Source: JAGPUQ01 sp050179115
GTDB taxonomy: Bacteria > Pseudomonadota > Gammaproteobacteria > Pseudomonadales > Porticoccaceae
DNA: 64,000 nt
Assembly: GCA_050179115.1 (NCBI GenBank)
Contig: JBFXFL010000009.1
Location: 7,293 to 71,292 of the forward strand
Reading direction: 5' to 3'
Notes under the pieces: generated by a model
Database searches by the model: none
What the model was told of the DNA's origin: nothing
What the model saw: only the letters and a program-made list of their open reading frames with translations
Program-made: the position numbers and the translations under genes
In this document: in pieces, positions 32,631 through 41,304 of the stretch
Layout of the letters: every line of letters begins with the position of its first letter
Numbering within the stretch: the first letter of the stretch is position 1

Positions 32631-33242
32631 TCACGGACGGGGATTGCGCAGCAGGCGGGGTGCGCGATAAGGGGTTCTCGGCTCCGCCTCCCCCCGCGTC
32701 GGGTGGAGACGGTGGTAATCCGGATTGGGTTCGTGACCGCGATGGTGCCGTGCCGGGGCGCGATGCTGATAATGGCCGTCTCTGCCGTGGATATTACCAC
32801 CGAACGGCACGCCCCGATGCGGGTGAACATAACGTCTGTAACCGGGATACCCAAGGATCTGCGGCGCATAACCCGTGAATTCTGGCCCATAGTCCGGACC
32901 AGGAATCGTGGGAGAAGGCATGGCCGGTAGCGGTCGGGCGTCGGCTTGCGCTTTCTCGCGCAGCAAGCGGTCGTCACGCAAACGGTTGGTCGTCTCCGCG
33001 ATGTTATCGATGCGCTTTTGCCGCTCTTCTTCCGAGATGGCGGGATCCGGCGCGGTAATACCCATATCCTCGACCACAACGGCTCCGGGCGTAGGCTTGT
33101 CGCCGTAGGTAACCCGCCCTTTGGCATCCGTCGATTTGTAAACCTGGGTTTCCGCCCAGGTCCATGAGCCCTGGAGCGCCAATAGGAGCGCGAGCGATTC
33201 CAGAATGCCTGCTCGCATGCCGTCCACGTTCCTGTATCGCAT
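32631..33242 (-). CDS. Exported DUF4124-domain protein
   Basis: A 203-residue secreted protein. A signal peptide (ILESLALLLALQGSWTWA) is followed directly by the DUF4124 signature QVYKSTDAKGRVTYGDKP. A helical Arg/Glu/Gln-rich stretch and a C-terminal tail rich in His, Pro, Gly, Tyr and Arg follow. DUF4124 occurs at the N-terminus of many periplasmic proteins and may be a binding module. The ATG at 33242 has GGAG nine bases upstream; an ATG at 33218 starts nearer the signal peptide. Function is unknown. Confidence 0.72.
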   Translation of the reverse strand: MRYRNVDGMRAGILESLALLLALQGSWTWAETQVYKSTDAKGRVTYGDKPTPGAVVVEDMGITAPDPAISEEERQKRIDNIAETTNRLRDDRLLREKAQADARPLPAMPSPTIPGPDYGPEFTGYAPQILGYPGYRRYVHPHRGVPFGGNIHGRDGHYQHRAPARHHRGHEPNPDYHRLHPTRGEAEPRTPYRAPRLLRNPRP

Positions 33243-33547
33243 TACCGGGTTCTCCAGGTGTTTGCTTCGTCGCCACTGAGACCAGCCGCGCGCGGAAAAG
33301 ATCGCAACGGGTTGTCCGACCGGATGGCGTTCATCCTCCATTTTCGGCAGTAGTGATACCAAAGCAAGGATCACCGTGACCGAATCTCTTTTTTGGGTCT
33401 CTGATAGACCCGCCGGTCGTGGATAACCTTGTTTATCGGATTAGACTAAAGTCCAGGAGGCGCTGATCGAGTGGCACTGATTGTGCGGCGATCCGGCCAC
33501 CGCAGACGTTGCCTTCGTCTGAAGTTGAAGCAATCGGGAGAGCGACA
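33243..33547. other. 305-bp divergent intergenic region
   Basis: It separates the DUF4124 gene from the gene at 33548 and should hold both promoters. A short perfect hairpin (GGGTCT-CTGAT-AGACCC, 33395-33411) has its T-run on the wrong side to be a terminator. Nothing else is recognised. Confidence 0.4.
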
Positions 33548-34102
33548 ATGGAACGACATTTTTTTGCCAGCGATAGCCTTCGGGATCTTGAAGTTCTGGA
33601 AATGGAGCTCGAACAACTGGGCGTCGTGACACCACAGATTCATGTACTGAGCAATCTCGATAGTGAAGTGGCGCATCACCGGCTGCATGAGGTAAGCAGT
33701 CTGATGCGTACCGATGTCATTCGCAAAGGTCTGGTCGGGGCGTTGTGCGGGATTCTGGGCGGCGCGGCGGTATTGGTGATTGCGTCGACGTCTGGTCTCG
33801 CAGCTCAGTTTGGCTGGATTCCCTTTGTTTTTCTGGCGGTAGTTGTGCTGGGGTTTTGCACCTGGGAAGCGGGCTTTCTGGGCTTCCAGCTGCCCAACAC
33901 CCGGTTTCGCCGTTTTCAGAATGTGCTTGACGAGGGGCGACACCTCTTTTTTGTCGACTTGCGCTCCGATCAGCGCGCGCTGTTGGCGGGTGTCCTGGCG
34001 CGGCATCAGGGGCTCCAGGCGCTCGGCACGGGTGAGGGTACGCCCTGGTGGCTCATTTCTCTGCAAGACAAGTTCCAGCGTTTTGTGCGCTGGGCGCCTT
34101 GA
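33548..34102 (+). CDS. Two-helix membrane protein of unknown function
   Basis: The product has 184 residues: a cytosolic N-terminal part of about 60 (MERHFFASDSLRDLEVLEME), two hydrophobic helices (about 62-80 and 90-110) joined by a tight turn, and a C-terminal cytosolic part. The N-terminal stretch resembles small stress-protein domains that precede a glycine-rich helix pair, but I cannot name the family. The ATG at 33548 follows GGGAG. It stands alone on the plus strand. Confidence 0.68.
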   Translation: MERHFFASDSLRDLEVLEMELEQLGVVTPQIHVLSNLDSEVAHHRLHEVSSLMRTDVIRKGLVGALCGILGGAAVLVIASTSGLAAQFGWIPFVFLAVVVLGFCTWEAGFLGFQLPNTRFRRFQNVLDEGRHLFFVDLRSDQRALLAGVLARHQGLQALGTGEGTPWWLISLQDKFQRFVRWAP

Positions 34103-34496
34103 TGTTCTGAACCGTGGCGCTTCGCCGGCTTTTTGACAGGGGCTGGCGAGGCGGTTTTACCGCGGCAGCACAGGCCTAAGCGCTCGCTCAATGTCTCCGT
34201 GGCGCCGACTTGGTCGTGGCAGTTTGTTGGTTTCTTCGCGTGCCCTGGCCTGCAAGGCGTCCGCCGCTGTAGCGGCCTCCTGCGCAATCCCGGAAAAGTC
34301 CCGGCGATCGCGCCGCCCCCTGTACCCATAGCGCCAGTGCTTGGCATGCTCGGCGTCGGCAGATGCGGGGTCAAGGTCGCGTTACAGCAAGCAAGCACAC
34401 CCAGGGGAACACGCGGCAACTGGCCATCAACTGCGCCGGTTTCGGCTACCATGGCGCGCTTTCCGGCCGCCATGATTCAACGACGAGAGATTGCCT
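34103..34496. other. 394-bp intergenic region before the acyl-CoA ligase
   Basis: A short GGCG-CTT-CGCC hairpin with a nearby run of five T (34116-34134) may end the preceding gene. No convincing gene is present; the open frames on both strands look like chance. Confidence 0.4.
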
Positions 34497-36038
34497 ATGT
34501 ATCTGACGCAGGGGTTGCGACGTTGTGCCGAGCGCAACCCGGAGCGGCTCGCGCTGGCGGGGGGAGGCCGCCAGTGGAGCTGGCGTGAATTCAACGATCG
34601 GGTCGCGCGGTTGGCCGGTGGGTTGGTGGCCATGGGACTGCGGCCCAACGACCGGGTCGCGATCCTCTCCCACAACGGCCCCGAATACTTCGAGTTCAGC
34701 TACGGCGTGCCCTGGGCGGGCGGGGTGATCGTACCCCTGAACAACAAGCTTACCGCCGCTGATCTGGTGTATATCCTGAATCATTCGGGCACGCGGTTTC
34801 TGCTCGCCGACGAGGATTTCCGCGCGTTGATAGAAGATTTTTCCGGGCAACTGGAGTCGGTGGAGAAAACCCTTTATTTCGCGCCGGGGCAGGATGACAG
34901 CCCCTACGAAAACCTGATCGCCTCAGTGTCGCCCCTCGATGATCAACTGCGCGGCTACGAGGACATGGCGGGTATTTTCTACACCAGCGGCACCACCGGG
35001 CGGCCCAAGGGCGTGATGCTCAGCCATCGCAATCTGCTCTGGAACGCCATGAGCGGCATCATCAACTATGGTCTCGGCGAGGAGACGGTCTATCTCCACG
35101 CCACACCGCTGTTCCACGCCGCCGGTGGCTCGCGGGTATTCACCATGGTGACCGCCGGCGTTACCAACATCATTCTCCCGCGCTTTGATGTTCAGGCATT
35201 ATTGGCAGCCATTGAACGGCATCGTGTCACCAGCCTGCTGCTGGTGCCCACCATGATCAACCGGCTGGTGAACGATCCTGCACTGGGCGATTACGATCTG
35301 TCGAGTCTGCGCACCATCGCCTACGGGGCTTCGCCCATGCCTCAGTCGGTGCTCGCGGACGCCTTGCAGAAACTTCCCGGTGTCGGCTTTTGCCAGGCCT
35401 ACGGCATGACCGAGCTGTCGCCGGCGGCGACCTTTCTCGACACGCGCTATCACGTTCTCGATGGCCCGGACGCTGGACGTCTGCGCTCCTGCGGACGCGC
35501 GGTATGGGGCGCTGACGTGCGCATCGTGGACCAGCAGGATCATCCGGTACCGGTCGGCGAGGTCGGTGAGATTGTCGTGCGCGGACCCATGGTGATGCAG
35601 GGCTACTGGCGCGATCCGGAGGCGACCGAAAAAGCCGTGCGCGAGGGCTGGATGCATACCGGTGATGCCGGCTACCGGGACGCCGACGGCTTTTTCTACA
35701 TCGTCGATCGCATCAAGGACATGGTGATCACCGGCGGCGTCAATGTCGCGTCGGTGGTGGTGGAGGATTGCATTCACCAACTGGAAGCTGTGGGAGAATG
35801 CGCGGTATTCGGCATTCCCCATCCGGACTGGGTGGAGGCGGTGCATGCGGTGGTGGTCCCCCGTGCGGGCGCCGCATTGACGGCGGCGGATGTCATCGCC
35901 CACTGCCGGGCGCGGCTCGCCGCCTATCAGTGTCCGCGCTCGGTCGAGATCCGCGTCCAGCCGCTGCCCATTTCCGGCACCGGCAAGATCATGAAAAACG
36001 AACTGCGCAAACCCTTTTGGCAGAATTCCGGCGCCTGA
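34497..36038 (+). CDS. AMP-forming acyl-CoA synthetase (ANL superfamily)
   Basis: An adenylating enzyme of 513 residues. The phosphate-binding loop is YTSGTTGRPKGVMLSH; AYGMTELSP and the hinge region YIVDRIKDMVITGG follow. The C-terminal catalytic lysine is in PISGTGKIMKNEL. After the hinge it reads GGVNVAS where most relatives have GGENIYP, an unusual substitution next to the CoA site. It activates a carboxylic acid, probably a fatty or aromatic acid. Convergent with the CYP153 cassette, it could feed the oxidised products into beta-oxidation. The ATG at 34497 gives the family-like MYLTQGLRRCAERNP. Confidence 0.85.
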   Translation: MYLTQGLRRCAERNPERLALAGGGRQWSWREFNDRVARLAGGLVAMGLRPNDRVAILSHNGPEYFEFSYGVPWAGGVIVPLNNKLTAADLVYILNHSGTRFLLADEDFRALIEDFSGQLESVEKTLYFAPGQDDSPYENLIASVSPLDDQLRGYEDMAGIFYTSGTTGRPKGVMLSHRNLLWNAMSGIINYGLGEETVYLHATPLFHAAGGSRVFTMVTAGVTNIILPRFDVQALLAAIERHRVTSLLLVPTMINRLVNDPALGDYDLSSLRTIAYGASPMPQSVLADALQKLPGVGFCQAYGMTELSPAATFLDTRYHVLDGPDAGRLRSCGRAVWGADVRIVDQQDHPVPVGEVGEIVVRGPMVMQGYWRDPEATEKAVREGWMHTGDAGYRDADGFFYIVDRIKDMVITGGVNVASVVVEDCIHQLEAVGECAVFGIPHPDWVEAVHAVVVPRAGAALTAADVIAHCRARLAAYQCPRSVEIRVQPLPISGTGKIMKNELRKPFWQNSGA

Positions 36039-36089
36039 GCGTTGTGCTCCGGATCCTGGTGCGGGGAACCAGACCGTCCTGACTTTCGA

Positions 36090-36410
36090 TCAGTGCTGTC
36101 CGATCGGCGTGCGCAGCACCAGACCATCCAGTTCCGGGGCGGCCTTGAGCTGGCACGCCAGGCGGGAATTGGCGTCGCGCCCTTCCGCCAGGTTCAGCAT
36201 CGCATCCTCCATGCTTTCCATGGGCGCCAGCTTGGCGATCCAGGCGTCATCGACAAAGACATGGCAGGTGGCACAGGCGCACACACCACCGCAGTCGCCA
36301 TCGATGCCAGGCACCAGATTGCTGACCGCTGCTTCCATCAGTGACATGCCTTCCTCGACGTCCACGACGCGCCGGGTACCGTTGTGCTCGATATAAGTGA
36401 CTTTTATCAC
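36090..36410 (-). CDS. [2Fe-2S] ferredoxin, putidaredoxin type
   Basis: A 106-residue electron carrier. The cluster cysteines are Cys40, Cys46, Cys49 and Cys86, with the putidaredoxin spacing C-x5-C-x2-C-x36-C; Cys44 is an extra residue in the loop. The N-terminus reads MIKVTYIEHNGTRRVVDVEEG, and the conserved SRLACQL precedes the last ligand. It passes electrons from the neighbouring reductase (36475-37692) to the P450 (37707-38960). All three genes are on the minus strand in the order P450, reductase, ferredoxin. Confidence 0.92.
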   Translation of the reverse strand: MIKVTYIEHNGTRRVVDVEEGMSLMEAAVSNLVPGIDGDCGGVCACATCHVFVDDAWIAKLAPMESMEDAMLNLAEGRDANSRLACQLKAAPELDGLVLRTPIGQH

Positions 36411-36474
36411 GCTGAAACTCCTTTGATGGGCAGGATTTGTTGAGTGTCCGCGGCAAGCCGCGAGCGGTGTGGGT

Positions 36475-37692
36475 TCAGGCCAGCAGGTCTTTTACCGGTA
36501 CGGCATCATCGGCGAGACGGGCCGCATCCACAGTGCCCTGGCGCGGAATCAGGGTCCGTGCGAGGATGAATTCCGCCGGCCGGTTGATGGCATCGACGGC
36601 CAGCAGACGGTTGGCCTGGAAGTAGAAAACCGCAAATGAGCGGGTTGCCGGATCGCCTCGCACCACGACACTGTCGTAGCCGCGGTTGATGCCCGCGGTC
36701 TGCAACTTGATGTCGTACTGGTCGGACCAGAACCAGGGCACCTGGGTGTAAGGCTTGTGTTTGCCGGCCATGGTGGCCGCCGCGGTCTTCGCCTGTTCGA
36801 TGGCGTTGTGCACGGATTCCAGCCGGAAGCGGCAGCCGTAGACCGCATTGGGATGATTGGCGCAGTCCCCCGCGGCCAGGATGCCGGCGACCGAAGTATT
36901 GCCCAGTTCGTCCACCAGGATACCGTTGTCGCAGGCGATGCCGGCGTTCTGGGCCAGCTCCACATTGGGCAGCAGCCCGATGCCGGCGAGTACCAGTTCC
37001 GCGTCGAGACTCTCTCCGTCTCCAGTGATGACCCGCGCCAGGTCGGCGCTGCCCTCGATACGGGTGACGGTAGTGTTGCAACGAATTTCGACGCCGGCCT
37101 CGGCGTGGACGCGCTGGAAAAACTCCGACACCTCCGGGCTGGTGACCCGCGCCAGCGCCCTGGGGGCGGCCTCCAGCACCCTGACCCGCAGGCCGTGCTT
37201 GGCGGCGACCGCTGCGACTTCGAGGCCGATATAACCGGCGCCGATGATCACCAGTCGTGCACCCGCGGCGAACGTGAGGCGCATCTGATCCACATCCGCC
37301 ACGGTCCGCAGGTAATGCAGCCGCGGATGGTCGGCCCCCGGGCAGTCGAGTTGGCGTGGTCGACCGCCGGTGGCGAGCAGCAGCTGGTCGAACGCCAGTT
37401 GCTGTCCATCGTCCAGCGTCAAACGTTTAGCCTGCGCATCCAGAGTGGTAGCCGCGACACCCAGCACGGGTTCGACGTCGGCCTGCCGGTAAAACGCCTC
37501 CGGTTTGATAAGCAGGCGTTCCCTGGACAGTTCGCCGGCCAGAAACGCCTTGGACAGCGGCGGACGCTGGTAGGGCAGCAGCGGCTCGGCCCCTATCAAC
37601 AGAATGCGACCGCCGAAGCCTTCCTGGCGCAGGCTGGCAGCCGCCTGCGCGCCGGCCTGGCCGCCGCCGAGAACGAGCGCGGTCTCGGTCAT
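36475..37692 (-). CDS. NAD(P)H-dependent ferredoxin reductase (putidaredoxin-reductase type)
   Basis: A flavoprotein of 405 residues. The FAD site is at the N-terminus (VLGGGQAGAQAAASLR), the NAD site in IIGAGYIGLEVAAVA, and a second FAD motif in VAGILAAGDCANH, followed by the C-terminal dimer domain. It takes electrons from NAD(P)H and reduces the ferredoxin encoded 64 bp downstream. The ATG at 37692 lies 14 bp after the P450 stop codon; the longer open frame upstream is a shadow of the P450 gene. Confidence 0.92.
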   Translation of the reverse strand: MTETALVLGGGQAGAQAAASLRQEGFGGRILLIGAEPLLPYQRPPLSKAFLAGELSRERLLIKPEAFYRQADVEPVLGVAATTLDAQAKRLTLDDGQQLAFDQLLLATGGRPRQLDCPGADHPRLHYLRTVADVDQMRLTFAAGARLVIIGAGYIGLEVAAVAAKHGLRVRVLEAAPRALARVTSPEVSEFFQRVHAEAGVEIRCNTTVTRIEGSADLARVITGDGESLDAELVLAGIGLLPNVELAQNAGIACDNGILVDELGNTSVAGILAAGDCANHPNAVYGCRFRLESVHNAIEQAKTAAATMAGKHKPYTQVPWFWSDQYDIKLQTAGINRGYDSVVVRGDPATRSFAVFYFQANRLLAVDAINRPAEFILARTLIPRQGTVDAARLADDAVPVKDLLA

Positions 37693-37706
37693 GAATTGCG
37701 CTCCGT

Positions 37707-38960
37707 TCAGGCGTTGATGCGGACCGGCATCGATTTGTAATTGCGAATGGCGTAGGTCGTCGCGCGCTCGGGTTGGGCCACCACCTCGATCTGGCCCGGC
37801 TCGGGCCAGCGCTTGATGGCCTCTTCCCAGAGGATTTTCAATTGCAGTTCGGCGAGCCGGTTGCCGACACAGCGGTGAATGCCGAAACCGAATGACAGAT
37901 GCTGACGCGGTCGGGGCCGATCGATGACTAACTCCTCCGCGTTTTCGATCACTTCCTCGTCGCGGTTGCCCGAGTAGTACCACATGACCAGTTTTTCGCC
38001 CTTGCGGATGATCTTGCCGCCGAGTTCGGCATCCTCGAGGGCGGTGCGCCGCATGCTCATTACCGGGGTCTGCCAGCGGATGATCTCCGGAATCAGGGAT
38101 TCGACCAGCTTGGGATTGGCGCACAGCTTGCGATACTGTTCCGGGTAGGTGTTGAGCGCCAGCAGCCCGCCCGTCATCGAGTTGCGGGTGGTGTCGTTGC
38201 CACCGACGATCAGCAGGATCAGGGTGCCCAGGAACTCCTGCGGCGGCATGTTCCGGAACGCTTCGGAGTGGGCCAGCATGGAGATGAGGTCGGGGCGCGG
38301 TTCGGCGTTCACCCGTTCGTTCCACATGCGGGAGAAATAGGCGGCGCATTCCTGGAGCTCACCCATGCCAGCGGCGCGCTCGGCGGCGGACACATAGCCG
38401 GTCATGGCGGTCGCGGTGTCGGACCAGTGGGTGAGTTTGCGGCGCTCTGCCCAAGGGAAATCGAACAGGGTTGCCAGCATCTGGGTGGTCAGCTCGATGG
38501 AAACCCGATCCACCCAGTCGAAGGTCTGGTTCAGCGGCAAGGCGTCCAGGGTCTCGCCGGTACGTTCGCGGATGCCCTCGGCGAATTTGGCCAGATTCTC
38601 CGGACCGACCGCCGGCGAGACCACCGCGCGCTGGACGTCGTGCTTGGGCGGGTCCATGGCGATGAACATCTCGATATCGAGACCCAGGTTGCCATCATCC
38701 AGGGTGATGCCGCCTTGCTGGGAGGAGAAGATCGGATGGCTGGTCTCGACCTTGACGATGTCGTGATACTTGGTCACCGACCAGTAGGGGCCGTAGGCGC
38801 TGCTTTTGCAGTAATGGACCGGGGCTTCGCGGCGCAGGCGCGCGAAGTAGGGGCCGTAACTTTCGGTGGCGAGGATCTTGGCGTCGGCGACGTTGATGTC
38901 TTCGAGCGGAATCGCGAGGACCTCCGCCGGGATGCGGGCAAGCGTGGTTGTTGCGGTCAT
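37707..38960 (-). CDS. Cytochrome P450, CYP153-type alkane hydroxylase
   Basis: The product has 417 residues. The heme loop is HLSFGFGIHRCVGNRLAE with Cys364 as iron ligand. The I-helix reads LLIVGGNDTTRNSMTGG, and the K-helix region PEIIRWQTPVMSMRRTALED and KLVMWYYSGNRDEEVIENAE match what I know of CYP153A proteins closely. CYP153 enzymes hydroxylate the terminal carbon of medium-chain alkanes and related compounds. It is soluble, with no membrane anchor. The reductase and ferredoxin genes directly downstream make a complete class I P450 system. No dedicated regulator is next to it. Confidence 0.9.
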   Translation of the reverse strand: MTATTTLARIPAEVLAIPLEDINVADAKILATESYGPYFARLRREAPVHYCKSSAYGPYWSVTKYHDIVKVETSHPIFSSQQGGITLDDGNLGLDIEMFIAMDPPKHDVQRAVVSPAVGPENLAKFAEGIRERTGETLDALPLNQTFDWVDRVSIELTTQMLATLFDFPWAERRKLTHWSDTATAMTGYVSAAERAAGMGELQECAAYFSRMWNERVNAEPRPDLISMLAHSEAFRNMPPQEFLGTLILLIVGGNDTTRNSMTGGLLALNTYPEQYRKLCANPKLVESLIPEIIRWQTPVMSMRRTALEDAELGGKIIRKGEKLVMWYYSGNRDEEVIENAEELVIDRPRPRQHLSFGFGIHRCVGNRLAELQLKILWEEAIKRWPEPGQIEVVAQPERATTYAIRNYKSMPVRINA

Positions 38961-39206
38961 GGAATCTACCCCTGCAATTCATTTGGTTAGGACGCGAGAC
39001 CGGTTGATCTGGCGCATTTTTATCGGTGACACACTCTAGAAGATTGGTCGACGCTTGATGCAGGTCAGAAAACGACAACAGGAGGACATAAAGTGACAAC
39101 CGAGGGCTCCGGATAAAGGCGTCCAGCCGGTGATTTGGTGCGAACAGGGAGTACAGGGCGGTAGCTGGGTGAACCGGATAGAAATCGATATGCAACAGCG
39201 CAGCGT

Positions 39207-39557
39207 TCAACCAATGCGACTGCGAAACATGAAAAATGCGGCGCCAACCAGACAGAGCCCAGCCCACAGATAATCGAGTTTCAGCGGCTCCTTCAGATAC
39301 AGCACGGCAAACGGCACGAACACGCTGAGTGTGATGATTTCCTGAATGATCTTCAGCTCGCCGACGCTGAGCACGGTGTAACCAATGCGGTTGGCGGGAA
39401 CCTGAAACAGGTACTCGAACAGCGCGATGCCCCAGCTGGCCAGCGCCGCGACCAGCCAGGGCCTGTGGTTGAGTTCGCGCAGGTGGGCGTACCAGGCGAA
39501 CGTCATGAACACATTGCTGCACAGCAGCAAGGCAATGGTGGCGATTACCGGCGGCAT
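39207..39557 (-). CDS. DMT-superfamily membrane protein (DUF486)
   Basis: A 116-residue inner-membrane protein with four hydrophobic helices. It begins MPPVIATIALLLCSNVFMTF and carries the family features AWYAHL, VPANRIGY and LKEPLKLDYLWAGLCLVGAA. DUF486 members are small relatives of drug/metabolite transporters with no proven substrate. It lies downstream of the beta-propeller gene on the same strand and may be co-transcribed. Confidence 0.85.
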   Translation of the reverse strand: MPPVIATIALLLCSNVFMTFAWYAHLRELNHRPWLVAALASWGIALFEYLFQVPANRIGYTVLSVGELKIIQEIITLSVFVPFAVLYLKEPLKLDYLWAGLCLVGAAFFMFRSRIG

Positions 39558-39604
39558 GATCGACTCCGTACCGCGGGTGGTGCGGCCGCGACGCTCATGA
39601 GTCG

Positions 39605-41176
39605 TCAGACCGGGATGAGGCGCAGGACGCTGCCTTCTCCGTCGGCCGCGATCAGCAGCCCGCCCCGGTGGTCCACGCAGAGGCCGCCGGCAAAATCCAG
39701 CGGGCAGATGGCGCCCACCGGGAGGTTTTCGGCGATGATCGAGGTGCTGCCGGGATCCCTGAGGCTGACTTTATGAACCGCACGCTGACCGCGGTCGAGC
39801 ACATGGAGCCAGCCGTCCAGGCAGACCAGCCCACGCGGATCGCGGAGGCCGCCGATCAGCGTAGTGGCGGCTCCGTCGCGGATTCGTATGACCCGTCCGG
39901 CGCCGTTTTCCGACACATGGAGTTCGCCGTTGGCGCAGAGCACGTCCGTGGGGCGGTTCAATCCGGACAACAGCGGCGTGACCGCGCCGTCCGCCGCGAT
40001 CTGCAGCACGGCGCCGTCGCCGGCGCGCACCACGTAGATCACGCCATCGGCGCCCGCGCAGAGCCCCTTGAGTTCGCCCAGCTTTTCGGCCTGCGCACGC
40101 GCGTTGCCCGCACCGATGTCGTAGCGCAGTACGTCGCCACGGGCGGTGGTCATCAGGATTTCGCCGGGATTTCCCGCCGCCACGGCGCGTACAAAGCGCG
40201 GCGCCGATTTGTCGAGGGGGCTGCCGATATGGCGCACCTGCCCGGTCGCGGACAGTGCGGCCAGACTCAATCCATCCACCACCAGCGCGACACCGGAAGG
40301 ATCGCAGGCGATGCCCCAGGGGCCTACCCAGCCCGGCTCGACCAGCACCCGCTCGCGATTGCTGCCATCGGTGGCGACTTCCGCGACACCGCCATCCACA
40401 TAGTGGGAGAGAAAGAGTTTCCCGGCAGTATCGATGGCCAGATTGTCGATGCCGGGGCGCACCCGGGCGATCACCTGCCAACGGCCCGTGGCGATGTCGA
40501 TTTGTGCCACTTCGCCGTTGCCGGCCTGGGGCGAGAGCAGTTCGCCCGCCGGAGTGAACTTGCAGGCGGTGGGAAACAGCAGCCCGTCGGTGACTTTCTC
40601 CAGCGCGCCTGTCTCGGGGTCGGCGCGCCAGATCTCCCCGCGCGGCACCAGCGGGAAATACAGCTTGCCGTCCGGCCCGCCGGCGAGGGCATTGGGGCCG
40701 TCGAGGTCATCGGCGATCAGTCGGGGCGGGCGGCTGCCATCGGGATAGAGTTCGAACAGGCGGCCGCCGGGTCGGTGTTCATCGATGAACAGGCGATTTC
40801 TGAACACGGTGACGCCGTTGGCGCTGGGCAGATCACCGGCGACGATATCGATGCGGCCGTCGGGTCGGCGTCGGCTGACCCGGGCGCTCATCACCTCTGT
40901 CGCATAGAGATTGCCGTCCGCATCGAACGCCACATCGTCCGGGCCGGTAATGGCCAGTCCGTTGGGTGCGATGTGATCGAGGGCAGCGGTCGCGGTGTCA
41001 ATGGCGGTGACCTGACTGCCCATGGCCTGAGCGACATGGAGCCTACCGTCCGGACCGAACTGCATGCCGTTGGCGCCGAACAGCGCGCTCGGCGGCGTCA
41101 CCCGTTCAGCGCGCCACCCGGGGCTGAGTTTGATGGCGTTGGCAGCAGCACCGTGCAGTGCGAGAAATCGGTTCAT
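39605..41176 (-). CDS. Beta-propeller protein, SMP-30/NHL-type
   Basis: A 523-residue protein made of repeated units containing Asp-Gly turns (for example GMQFGPDGRLHVAQ, DDVAFDADGNLYATE, NALAGGPDGKLYFP, DNLAIDTAGKLFLSH), the pattern of SMP-30/gluconolactonase or NHL propellers; probably two linked propellers. It has no signal peptide, so it is cytosolic. Such proteins can be lactonases, streptogramin-lyase-like enzymes or scaffolds. No metal-site residues can be assigned with confidence. The ATG at 41176 follows GGGAG. It is downstream of the amidohydrolase, separated by a terminator. Confidence 0.75.
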   Translation of the reverse strand: MNRFLALHGAAANAIKLSPGWRAERVTPPSALFGANGMQFGPDGRLHVAQAMGSQVTAIDTATAALDHIAPNGLAITGPDDVAFDADGNLYATEVMSARVSRRRPDGRIDIVAGDLPSANGVTVFRNRLFIDEHRPGGRLFELYPDGSRPPRLIADDLDGPNALAGGPDGKLYFPLVPRGEIWRADPETGALEKVTDGLLFPTACKFTPAGELLSPQAGNGEVAQIDIATGRWQVIARVRPGIDNLAIDTAGKLFLSHYVDGGVAEVATDGSNRERVLVEPGWVGPWGIACDPSGVALVVDGLSLAALSATGQVRHIGSPLDKSAPRFVRAVAAGNPGEILMTTARGDVLRYDIGAGNARAQAEKLGELKGLCAGADGVIYVVRAGDGAVLQIAADGAVTPLLSGLNRPTDVLCANGELHVSENGAGRVIRIRDGAATTLIGGLRDPRGLVCLDGWLHVLDRGQRAVHKVSLRDPGSTSIIAENLPVGAICPLDFAGGLCVDHRGGLLIAADGEGSVLRLIPV

Positions 41177-41253
41177 GGGGGCTCCCGGTCAGATAGTGGA
41201 TTCCGGGATTGTTGCGCCGGCGGCGCGTGCCGGCAACAGGACATTTGCCGGGC

Positions 41254-41289
41254 ATAAAAAAACCGCCGTCGCCCTGGGGACAACGGCGG
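41254..41289 (-). terminator. Intrinsic terminator of the amidohydrolase gene
   Basis: On the minus strand, CCGCCGT pairs with ACGGCGG around a 13-base loop and is followed by at least seven T. It lies 15 bp after the amidohydrolase stop and before the beta-propeller gene. Confidence 0.85.
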
Positions 41290-41304
41290 CTTCAACGACG
41301 AACG

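Noticed and set aside
34133..34588. A 151-codon frame before the acyl-CoA ligase
   Set aside because: It overlaps the ligase start in another frame, has Pro/Ala/Arg-rich composition and no recognisable domain.
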